Source: Planctomycetota bacterium (GTDB taxonomy: Bacteria; Planctomycetota; UBA1135; UBA2386). Taken from it: a DNA stretch of 64,000 bases. The position numbers and the translations under genes are program-made. The notes beneath the pieces are model-generated. The model saw only the letters and a list, made by a program, of their open reading frames with translations, was not told where the DNA came from and did not search any database. The stretch is from assembly GCA_028281765.1 (NCBI GenBank), contig JANQJF010000071.1:1-64000 (forward strand), in the 5' to 3' direction. This document shows positions 26,508 through 34,205 of this stretch, piece after piece; the first letter of the stretch is position 1; every line of letters begins with the position of its first letter.

Positions 26508-28298
26508 ATGACTCGCCGCAGTTCGATCCACCTCTTGGCATGGGCACTTCTGCTGCTCGGCAGCTGCGCGCCGGAGACGACCGGCGCGGCGGCGCCGCGA
26601 GGCCCACACCATTGGCGAATCACCTGGACCGAGCACCCGCAGACCCGCGCGATCATCTCGTGGTCGACGGCGCGGGCCGGCTCGACGCACCGCGTCCACT
26701 ACGACACCGCCCCGCGCAGCGACGATATCACATCGTACGAGCAGGCGATCGATGCCCAGGTCAACGGTCGATTCACCGGCGCCGCAGACACTCCCGAACT
26801 GCACTACCACCACGCGACGCTGACCGGTCTGCGACCGGCGACCCGCTACTACTTCCGCATCGTCAGCGATGACGTGGCGACGCAGGAGTTCTGGTTCCAA
26901 ACCGCGCCGACCGGCGACGTCGACATCTCGATCATCCAGGGCGGCGACTCCCGCTCCGATCCGGCGATGCGCCGCGACATGAACCGACGCATCGCGCAAA
27001 CCGCGGCCGCGCACCCGGATGTCCTGTGCTTCGCGCACGGCGGTGACTACGTCTACAGCGGCACGGACCTGAATCAGTGGATTCAGTGGCTCTCCGACCA
27101 CGAGCTGACGACCGGCGAAGACGGACGCATGCTCCCGGTCGTGCCCACGCGCGGCAACCACGAGTCGGTCGGCGCGTTGTTCGACGAGGTCTTCGGCTCG
27201 CCCGGCGGCGGCCTCGGCAAGAACTACTTCAAGACGCTGTTCACGCCCGAGATCCTACTCGTCACGCTGAATACAGAGATCCCGCGCGGCGGGCCACAGA
27301 CGCGCTTCCTCGAAGACGTCTCGTCGGAGCATCGCAACATCCGCTGGAAGGTCGCGCAGTACCACCGTCCGATCTGGCCCGCGGTAAAGCTCGCGGACGC
27401 CGCCAAGTTCCATTGGCAGCCCGTGTTCGACAACGAACGCTACGACCTCGTCTGCGAAGCCGACGGACACACGCTGAAGCGCACGCCGCCGATCCTCGGC
27501 AACAACTTCGTCGACGACGGTGTCGTCTACATCGGCGAGGGTGGCCTCGGCGTGCCACAGCGCACGCCGTTTTCGGGCAGTCGCCTGTTCTTGCAGTCGC
27601 CCGGTCACGCGGCGAGCGCGCACCACGTCTGGAAGCTCGACTTCACCGCGGCCGAGATCCGGTGCGCGGCGATCGGCAAAGACGGCACGACGCTCGACAC
27701 GTACACGTGCAGGGTGCGCGACCGCGCCGCGCTGCGACTCGACGCGCTCGAGCGCGAACTCCTCGCCGCGACCAAGCTGGAGCTCGGATTCCAGACTCGC
27801 TCCGAAGGCATCGTGAAGTCCGCGTTCGACGGCACGCTGAAGATCGAAGGCGACGTCGTGGAGCTCGAGTTTTCGGGCGAGTTCATGGGCAAATCGAACC
27901 GCGTCTCGCTGCGCGCCGAAGGCGAGACGATGTCGATCAAGCTCGGCAGACAGGAGCCGACGACCCTCGCGCGCCCCCGCGCGCTGGGCGAGGGCGTCCT
28001 GCTTGGCCTGACCCGCATGGGCATCCTGCACAATCTCGCGCGCCTGTTCGGCGGCGCGGCACCGGAAGGCACGGACGGCAACGCGCGGGAATGGGTGCAG
28101 TCCGTCGAACCGGCGCTGACCGAAGATGGAGCGGTGGGCTTCGGACTCGTCGTCGGCGGCAACCGATCCGGCGACGCCAAGCTCGAATTCGGCGACGACG
28201 GGCTGCCCGCGCGGCGCACGCAGGAGGTCGAGTTCGGGCCGCGGAAGCAAATGCGGGTGGTCGAAGTGTACGAAGTGCGGCAGTTCGAGCGCGAGTAG
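26508..28298 (+). CDS. Purple acid phosphatase-like metallophosphoesterase lipoprotein
   Basis: 596 residues. The signal peptide ends in the lipobox LGSC (LLAWALLLLGSCAPE). Residues 35-140 form the fibronectin-like N domain of purple acid phosphatases (RITWTEHPQTRAIISWST, TGLRPATRYYFRI). The metallophosphoesterase core follows with QGGDSRSD, HGGDYVYSG, the signature TRGNHES, QYHRP and ADGHTLKR. About 200 residues at the C-terminus are beta-rich and unassigned. It probably hydrolyses phosphate esters in the periplasm. A TAAGCT box lies just before the ATG. Confidence 0.88.
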   Translation: MTRRSSIHLLAWALLLLGSCAPETTGAAAPRGPHHWRITWTEHPQTRAIISWSTARAGSTHRVHYDTAPRSDDITSYEQAIDAQVNGRFTGAADTPELHYHHATLTGLRPATRYYFRIVSDDVATQEFWFQTAPTGDVDISIIQGGDSRSDPAMRRDMNRRIAQTAAAHPDVLCFAHGGDYVYSGTDLNQWIQWLSDHELTTGEDGRMLPVVPTRGNHESVGALFDEVFGSPGGGLGKNYFKTLFTPEILLVTLNTEIPRGGPQTRFLEDVSSEHRNIRWKVAQYHRPIWPAVKLADAAKFHWQPVFDNERYDLVCEADGHTLKRTPPILGNNFVDDGVVYIGEGGLGVPQRTPFSGSRLFLQSPGHAASAHHVWKLDFTAAEIRCAAIGKDGTTLDTYTCRVRDRAALRLDALERELLAATKLELGFQTRSEGIVKSAFDGTLKIEGDVVELEFSGEFMGKSNRVSLRAEGETMSIKLGRQEPTTLARPRALGEGVLLGLTRMGILHNLARLFGGAAPEGTDGNAREWVQSVEPALTEDGAVGFGLVVGGNRSGDAKLEFGDDGLPARRTQEVEFGPRKQMRVVEVYEVRQFERE

Positions 28299-28341
28299 AG
28301 GCATCCCAGCCAGTGCTTTAGACACCGGCGAAGCCGACCGC

Positions 28342-28347
28342 TAAGCT
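28342..28347 (+). promoter_or_regulatory. Candidate promoter TTAGAC-N18-TAAGCT
   Basis: TTAGAC at 28318-28323 and TAAGCT here are 18 bp apart, upstream of the S46 peptidase/FtcD operon, with a leader of about 30 bases. Confidence 0.45.
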
Positions 28348-28386
28348 GCCTCGCCCTCCGCACTCCGAAGAACCCCGAGAACCGCC

Positions 28387-30075
28387 ATGTCATTGATCGC
28401 GAACCTGCGGCCGTTCGGCGCCGCGCTTTCCCTCCTCGCGCTGTTCACGCCCGCGCTGTCGGCCCAGAAGCACAAGGAGCTCGGCCGCATGTGGACCTTC
28501 GAGCACGCCCCGCTCGATTGGTTCGAACAGACCTACGGCTTCCGTCCGACGCAGGCGTGGCTCGACGCGCTGCGTCTCGCGTCACTGCGTTTCGGCAACG
28601 GCTGCTCTTCGTCCTTCATCAGCCCGCGCGGCTTGATCATCACGAACAACCACTGCGCGCAGGACTACGTCGGTCAGGTGCAGCCGAAGGAAGAAGACTG
28701 GGTCCTCAACGGGTTCTTCGCGAACAGCCTCGAACAAGAAGTGCCGGTTCCCGACCTGACCGTGCAGCAGCTGATCAGCCAGCGCGACATCACGGCCGAG
28801 ATCAACGACGGCTTCACCGAGCAGATGACGGCGGCCGAGCGGCAGGAGAAGCTGCGCGAGAACCGCATCAAGATCACGAAGGCCGCGAACGAGAAACACC
28901 CCGAGCTGACGCCGGAGATCGTCACGCTCTACCAGGGCGGCAACTACCAGCTCTACATGTACAAGGTGTACTCCGACGTGCGCCTCGTCTGTGCCCCCGC
29001 AAAGAACATCGCGGAGTTCGGTGGCGATCCCGACAACTTCACCTACCCGCGCTTCTGCCTCGACTTCGCGCTGTGCCGCGCCTACGAGGACGGCGAGCCG
29101 GCCAACACGGCGGCGCACTACCTGCGCTGGAAGAACGAGGGCCCTAGCGAGGGCGACGCGGTCTTCGTCACCGGCAACCCCGGCTCGACCGGCCGCCTCA
29201 ACACGATCGCGCAGATGGAGTACATGCGCGACGTGCAGTACCCGCGCGCGCTGCGTGGCATCGGCATGCAGCTCGATCAACTGCGCACCGCGATGGCGGA
29301 GAGCGAAGAGTCCGCGAAGAACCTGCGCCCGCGCCTGCTGATGCTGGAGAACGCAAGGAAGGCGTACGGTGGCTACCTCGCCGGTCTCGAGAACGCCGAC
29401 ATCATGGCGGTCAAGAAGAAGGCCGAAACGAAGCTCCGCGAAGCGGTCGCGTCGAACCCGAAGCTCGAGGCCAAGTTCGGTGACGCGTGGACTCAGCTCG
29501 AGGAGCTCGTCGCGAAGAAGCGCGAAGGCGGCGGCATGCAGCGCGGCCCGAGCCAGGAAGAGCAAGACATGATCAAGCGGATCGGTGAGGCCACGTTCGC
29601 GGTCTACGGCACCGAGATCCCGCCCGATGCGACCTTCTCTCTGCGCATCAGCGACGGCGTCGTAGCCGGCTACGACTACAACGGCACGAAGGCGCCGTGG
29701 TTCACGTCGCTCTACGGCCTGTTCGCGCGTCACACCGAGTTCGGTGGCAAGGACCCGTTCCGCATGCCCGACAACTGGCTGACGAACGCGCACAAGCTCG
29801 ACATGTCGACGCCGTTCAATTTCGTGACGACGTGCGACATCATCGGCGGCAACTCGGGCAGTCCGATCGTCGACAAGCACGGTCACTTCGTCGGCCTCGT
29901 GTTCGACGGCAACATCGAGAGCCTCGGCAACCGCTTCGTGTTCACGGACGAGACGCCGCGCACGATCTGCGTGCACCCGGCGATCATCACCGAGGCGCTG
30001 CGCAAGGTGTACGACCGACCGCAGCTCGCGGACGAGCTCGAAGGCAAGGACCAGGACAGCAGGGACCAGAAGTGA
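28387..30075 (+). CDS. S46-family dipeptidyl-peptidase-like serine protease
   Basis: 562 residues with a signal peptide (ending TPALSAQ). Family blocks are clear: GCSSSFISPRGLIITNNHC with the catalytic His, EFGGDPDNFTYPRF with the Asp region, and DIIGGNSGSPIVDKHGHFVG with the catalytic Ser. S46 enzymes (DPP7/DPP11) release dipeptides in the periplasm. They are usually about 700 residues, so this one is short, mainly in the helical cap between the Asp and Ser regions. Its TGA overlaps the GTG start of ftcD by four bases. Confidence 0.9.
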   Translation: MSLIANLRPFGAALSLLALFTPALSAQKHKELGRMWTFEHAPLDWFEQTYGFRPTQAWLDALRLASLRFGNGCSSSFISPRGLIITNNHCAQDYVGQVQPKEEDWVLNGFFANSLEQEVPVPDLTVQQLISQRDITAEINDGFTEQMTAAERQEKLRENRIKITKAANEKHPELTPEIVTLYQGGNYQLYMYKVYSDVRLVCAPAKNIAEFGGDPDNFTYPRFCLDFALCRAYEDGEPANTAAHYLRWKNEGPSEGDAVFVTGNPGSTGRLNTIAQMEYMRDVQYPRALRGIGMQLDQLRTAMAESEESAKNLRPRLLMLENARKAYGGYLAGLENADIMAVKKKAETKLREAVASNPKLEAKFGDAWTQLEELVAKKREGGGMQRGPSQEEQDMIKRIGEATFAVYGTEIPPDATFSLRISDGVVAGYDYNGTKAPWFTSLYGLFARHTEFGGKDPFRMPDNWLTNAHKLDMSTPFNFVTTCDIIGGNSGSPIVDKHGHFVGLVFDGNIESLGNRFVFTDETPRTICVHPAIITEALRKVYDRPQLADELEGKDQDSRDQK

Positions 30076-31757
30076 CCGAGCGCATCATCGAGTGCGTCCC
30101 GAATTTCAGCGAAGGACGCGACATGTCCGTGATCCAACAGATCACGGACGCGGCCGAGACCGTCGACGGCGTGCGCCTGCTCGACGTCGATCCAGGCAAA
30201 GCGACGAACCGCACGGTCGTCACGATCGCGGGGCCGCCCGAAGCCGTCGTCGAAGCGGCGGTGCGCGCGGGTCGCAAGGCGGCCGAGCTCATCGACATGT
30301 CGAAGCACGCGGGCGAACACCCGCGCTTCGGCGCGATGGACGTTTGCCCGCTCGTGCCGATCGCCGGCGTGACGATGGAAGAAACCGTCGAGCACGCCCA
30401 CACGCTCGCGCGACGCCTCGGTGAAGAAGTCGGCCTGACGATCTACTGCTACGAGCACGCCGCGCGCACGGAGGAGCGACGCAACCTCGCGACCGTTCGC
30501 TCTGGCGAGTACGAGGGCCTGCCGGACAAGCTCTCGAAGCCCGAGTGGAAGCCGGACTTCGGCCCCGCCGAGTTCAACGCGCGCTCGGGTGCGACGGCCG
30601 TGTCGGCCCGCGACTTCCTGATCGCCTACAACGTCAACCTCAACACGACGTCGACCCGTCGCGCGAACGCGATCGCGTTCGACGTGCGCGAGAAGGGACG
30701 GCAGAAGCGTGAGGGCAACCCGCTGACCGGTCCGATCGTCAAGGACGACAACGGCGACGCGGTGTGGATCCCCGGGTCGCTGAAGTGCGTGAAGGGCATC
30801 GGCTGGTTCATCGAGGAGTACGGCGTCGCCCAGATCTCGATGAACCTGACGAACATCTCGGTCTCGCCGGTGCACGTCGCGTTCGACGAGGTCTGTAAGA
30901 AGGCCGACGCCCGCGGCGTGCGCGTCACGGGCTCGGAGCTCGTCGGACTGATTCCGCTACAGGCGATGCTCGACGCGGGGCGCTACTTCCTGCGGAAGCA
31001 GAGCCGTTCGACCGGCATCCCCGACAGCGAGATCATCAAGATCGCCGTGAAGTCCATGGGGCTCGACGAGCTCGGCCCGTTCGACCCGAACGAGAAGATC
31101 ATCGAGTACGTCCTGCGTGACGACTCGAAGAGGACGCTCGCCGGGATGACGGTGAAGGACTTCGTCGAGGAAACGCAGTCGGAGTCGCCCGCCCCGGGCG
31201 GCGGCTCCGTCGCGGCGACGCTCGGCGCGCTCGGCGCCGCGCTCAGCGCGATGGTTGCGAACCTGTCCTCGCACAAGCGCGGCTGGGACGATCGGTGGAA
31301 TGAGTTCTCGGAGCACGCCGAGCAAGCCAAGGCCTCTCAGGACGAACTCGTGGCGCTGATCGACAAGGACACCGACGCGTTCAACGAGATCATGGCCGCG
31401 TTCGGCTTGCCGAAGGGCACGCACGAAGAGAAGGCCGCGCGGCACGCGGCGATTCAGGCCGCTACGAAGGGCGCGATCGACGTGCCGTTCCGCACGATGG
31501 AAGTCGCGCTGCAGTCAATGGACGTGATCCGCTCGATGGCCGAGCACGGTCTTGCCGCGTCCGCATCCGACGCGGGCGTCGCCGCGCTGTGCGCCCGGTC
31601 GGCGGTGATCGGCGCGTTCTTGAACGTGCGGATCAACGCGAAGGACCTCGAAGACGAAGCCGCGGTCGCCGATTACCTCGCGCGCGGCGAGAAGATCGAA
31701 GCGGACGCGATCCGTTTCGAGAGCGAGATCCTCGAGATCGTGCGCGGCCGAATGTAG
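30072..31757 (+). CDS. ftcD: Bifunctional glutamate formimidoyltransferase / formimido-THF cyclodeaminase
   Basis: 561 residues from GTG 30072 (GTGA overlap with the S46 gene). Residues 1 to about 325 are the formiminotransferase part (IIECVPNFSEGRD, DVDPGKATNRTVVTIAG, HPRFGAMDVCPLVPI). Residues of about 355-561 are the cyclodeaminase (MTVKDFVEETQSESPAPGGG, SVAATLGALGAALSAMVANLS). It moves the formimino group of N-formimidoyl-glutamate from histidine breakdown to tetrahydrofolate and then forms methenyl-THF. No hutH, hutU or hutI is in the window. Coupling to a periplasmic dipeptidase suggests joint use in peptide or histidine catabolism (inference). Confidence 0.93.
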   Translation: MTERIIECVPNFSEGRDMSVIQQITDAAETVDGVRLLDVDPGKATNRTVVTIAGPPEAVVEAAVRAGRKAAELIDMSKHAGEHPRFGAMDVCPLVPIAGVTMEETVEHAHTLARRLGEEVGLTIYCYEHAARTEERRNLATVRSGEYEGLPDKLSKPEWKPDFGPAEFNARSGATAVSARDFLIAYNVNLNTTSTRRANAIAFDVREKGRQKREGNPLTGPIVKDDNGDAVWIPGSLKCVKGIGWFIEEYGVAQISMNLTNISVSPVHVAFDEVCKKADARGVRVTGSELVGLIPLQAMLDAGRYFLRKQSRSTGIPDSEIIKIAVKSMGLDELGPFDPNEKIIEYVLRDDSKRTLAGMTVKDFVEETQSESPAPGGGSVAATLGALGAALSAMVANLSSHKRGWDDRWNEFSEHAEQAKASQDELVALIDKDTDAFNEIMAAFGLPKGTHEEKAARHAAIQAATKGAIDVPFRTMEVALQSMDVIRSMAEHGLAASASDAGVAALCARSAVIGAFLNVRINAKDLEDEAAVADYLARGEKIEADAIRFESEILEIVRGRM

Positions 31758-31764
31758 CGACGGC

Positions 31765-31783
31765 GGCCGGCCTCGCGCCGGTC
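31765..31783. terminator. Bidirectional hairpin between ftcD and a convergent gene
   Basis: GGCCGGC-CTCGC-GCCGGTC forms a 7-bp stem in the 24-bp gap between convergent genes. It has no T run and touches the stop codon of the minus-strand gene. Confidence 0.4.
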
Positions 31784-32252
31784 AGCCGATCGTGACGACG
31801 ATGCCCGGCGACAGCGTCGGGTAGCACCCCGAGAATCCACACTCGACGCAGTACGACTGCAGTCCGAGCGGGAAGCCCTGCCATATCGGGTCGTTCGGGA
31901 TCGGGATCGGGATCGGCCCGAACGTCGTCGAGAAGTCGGCGACGACGATCGCGGGGAAGATCGATACCGAACACGTCGCGTACTGCTGGAACGACGTCTG
32001 CATCACGACCGGCACCCGGCTGGTCGCCGGCAGCTCGACGCCGAACAGCATGAAGCGCATCGAGTTGGCAGTCTCGGCGCAGGCCATGTCGAGCGTCATC
32101 GTCGAACCGATGGTCAGCGACCCGCTGACCGAAGGCGCAGCACGGTTGGGGCAGCCTCCGCCGACGACCGTAGGATTCTGGGCCGTGGCGTCGGAGGTGA
32201 TCACCATTCCGGCGATCATGACGAGCGTTGCGAGCAGGCGAGTCGGGGTCAT
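31782..32252 (-). CDS. Small secreted beta-module protein
   Basis: 156 residues with a signal peptide ending SDATAQ. The mature part begins VVGGGCPNRAAPSVSGSLTI and ends PIPIPIPNDPIWQGFPLGLQ...LSPGIVVTIG. This start (GCP...) and end (P.PIPNDP...GLxxQxY....G.xxSxGxxVTIG) form a module that occurs at the C-terminus of many exported planctomycete proteins; related ends are seen here in the lamin-tail and FG-GAP proteins. Six cysteines suggest disulfides. It may serve sorting or surface display. Function unknown. Confidence 0.65.
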   Translation of the reverse strand: MTPTRLLATLVMIAGMVITSDATAQNPTVVGGGCPNRAAPSVSGSLTIGSTMTLDMACAETANSMRFMLFGVELPATSRVPVVMQTSFQQYATCSVSIFPAIVVADFSTTFGPIPIPIPNDPIWQGFPLGLQSYCVECGFSGCYPTLSPGIVVTIG

Positions 32253-32399
32253 CTAGGGCACCTGTGGTCTCAGTTGGCTCTGACCGAGCCACTCTAAGAT
32301 CGGAACGACGCGGGCGCCGGGATGAACCGCGACTGTCCAAAATTTCCCGAGCGCCGGAGTTGCCGATGCCACCGGGGCCCCAGGGTCCCCGGCCCCGCT

Positions 32400-34115
32400 T
32401 CAGAGCCCGACTTCGAGGGCCAACGCGCGTGACGTCCCGAACGGCAGCGGCAGCGCGGAGGTCGGGTCGAAGTCGAACCACTGGACGGACATCACCGTGT
32501 GGCAGGACTGCGGCACGAACGGCGTCTCGATCGTCACCGACCCCGACGGAGCGAGCAGCGTCGCGAGCGGATCGAGGCAGAAGCTCGCGCCCGAGAACCC
32601 GAACGGAATCGGCAGCGGCGCCGGCCGCGCGTCGCCGAATGCGAGCACGGTGATCACACCGTGCGTGTTGCCGGCGCTGAGCGTGTACTCCTCACCCAGC
32701 TTCGGCAGCCCCGAGAGCCCGAGCACCGGACCACCCAGCGAGTGATGCCCGGCGTCGCAGTAGAACGTCGCGGTCGCGGGGTCGCAGCACTTCACGACAA
32801 AGTAGTCGACGGTCAGCGGCCGTGCCGGCGTCGCGCCAACGACGTCACCCGCGTAGCCCAAGTAGAAACCCCGCGGCGCGACATCGACCGTGCCGAACAT
32901 CGCGATGTGCCCCGGGCCCGGCCGACCGAAGTGCGCTTCGACCTGATCGTCGACGATGCACAGACTCAGATGACGCCAGCCGTCCGACAGTCCCGGCGCA
33001 AGCGTGACTAGCCCGAGAATCTGCTCGGGCGTGACGGTGTTCGGATTGTGGCCCCAGCCGCCGTCGTTGTGGTCGATCAGGTAGAGGTTGGCGGAGCCGT
33101 CACCGAGTCGCTGGTAGGTCCAAGCGACGCCGGTATTTCCGTTCTGCGTCCCGAACGGCAAGCCGACGTCCTGCGGATCGGGCTCGTTGTAGTAGCTACC
33201 TGTCGTACCGAAGCCGAGTGTCCAGGTCTCGTGATCGCCGGGATCGGCCAGCGGCGTCGCGTCGAAGAACACGTACGCCTCGAAGAAGACGCTCGTGCAC
33301 ACGGCGCTCTGCAGCATCATCGCGTTGCTGTTGCCAGCCGCGTCCCAGAACACGCCTGCGTTTCCACCATCACCGGACGTGTGGATGCCGTACGGGTTGT
33401 TCGCGTCCGCGACGCCGGGATCGATCGTCACCGCGTTGTCGTGGGTGCCGACCCATTCGGCCGGGCGATCGCCCGGCTGTCGCGCGTTGAAGTCTTCGAA
33501 ATACGAACGCAGCGACTCGCCACCGTTGTTCGACGCACCCGGTGTCGCCGGCTGCAGCCGGAAGTCGTAGCCGTTCCGACCGGAGTCCAACCCATCGAGA
33601 ACGCGGCCCCACACCATGTGCGGCGCCCCGCCGGGCTGCTGGCCCGCGTCGACCATCACGCCGAACAACCCGTCGTCGCCCTCGACGAGCGCAGGATCGA
33701 AGACGCCGCTGTCGGACGTTTCGTACGTGACCGTGTCCACGACCGCGCCGCCCGCGTCGTAGAGCGTCAGCGCTTCGGTGCCGTTCTGCCACGAGCCGAA
33801 CTGCGCCAGGTCGACGCCCGGGACGGCGGCCATCCCGATCACGTAGAACGCGCCGGGAGCCAGCGTGGTACCACCAGGGATCACGTTGGCCGCGTTGTCC
33901 GGTCCGCCGGCGTCGCCACCCACCACCGACCAGCCGCCGATGTCCACCGGCGCCGCGGTCGCGTTGAAGAGTTCGACGAACTCGGCGTCGTCCGCTCCCG
34001 CGTCGTCATTCGAGAATTCGTTGATCACGACAGGCGCATCGGCCTGTCCGGCGACATGAGGGGCGAACAAAGCGCTGCAGAGCGACCCGAAGAGAGCGAG
34101 GTGATTGCGACTCAT
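32400..34115 (-). CDS. Secreted lamin-tail-domain (LTD) protein
   Basis: 571 residues. A signal peptide (MSRNHLALFGSLCSALFAPH) is followed by an LTD at about residues 25-140 (VVINEFSNDDAGADDAEFVE, APVDIGGWSVVGG). The middle is a lectin/LamG-like beta domain (WTLGFGTTGSYYNEPDP, GWRHLSLCIVDDQ). The last 130 residues are the exported beta module (LGLSGLPKLGEEYTLSAGN, ending ALALEVGL). Extracellular, function unknown. GGAGGAA lies nine bases before the ATG. It is divergent from the kinase-FGE gene. Confidence 0.75.
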   Translation of the reverse strand: MSRNHLALFGSLCSALFAPHVAGQADAPVVINEFSNDDAGADDAEFVELFNATAAPVDIGGWSVVGGDAGGPDNAANVIPGGTTLAPGAFYVIGMAAVPGVDLAQFGSWQNGTEALTLYDAGGAVVDTVTYETSDSGVFDPALVEGDDGLFGVMVDAGQQPGGAPHMVWGRVLDGLDSGRNGYDFRLQPATPGASNNGGESLRSYFEDFNARQPGDRPAEWVGTHDNAVTIDPGVADANNPYGIHTSGDGGNAGVFWDAAGNSNAMMLQSAVCTSVFFEAYVFFDATPLADPGDHETWTLGFGTTGSYYNEPDPQDVGLPFGTQNGNTGVAWTYQRLGDGSANLYLIDHNDGGWGHNPNTVTPEQILGLVTLAPGLSDGWRHLSLCIVDDQVEAHFGRPGPGHIAMFGTVDVAPRGFYLGYAGDVVGATPARPLTVDYFVVKCCDPATATFYCDAGHHSLGGPVLGLSGLPKLGEEYTLSAGNTHGVITVLAFGDARPAPLPIPFGFSGASFCLDPLATLLAPSGSVTIETPFVPQSCHTVMSVQWFDFDPTSALPLPFGTSRALALEVGL

Positions 34116-34172
34116 CGTTGAGGTTCCTCCGGATGACCGGCCCAGTGTAGCGACGGCGCCTTTGTGGATCGC

Positions 34173-34178
34173 TAAACT
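34173..34178 (+). promoter_or_regulatory. Candidate -10 box TAAACT
   Basis: ATCGCTAAACTCC lies 27 bases before the kinase-FGE start codon and resembles the GCTAAGCT boxes at 26.5 and 28.3 kb. Confidence 0.35.
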
Positions 34179-34205
34179 CCCGCCGACGTAGCGCGCGCAA
34201 TCGAG

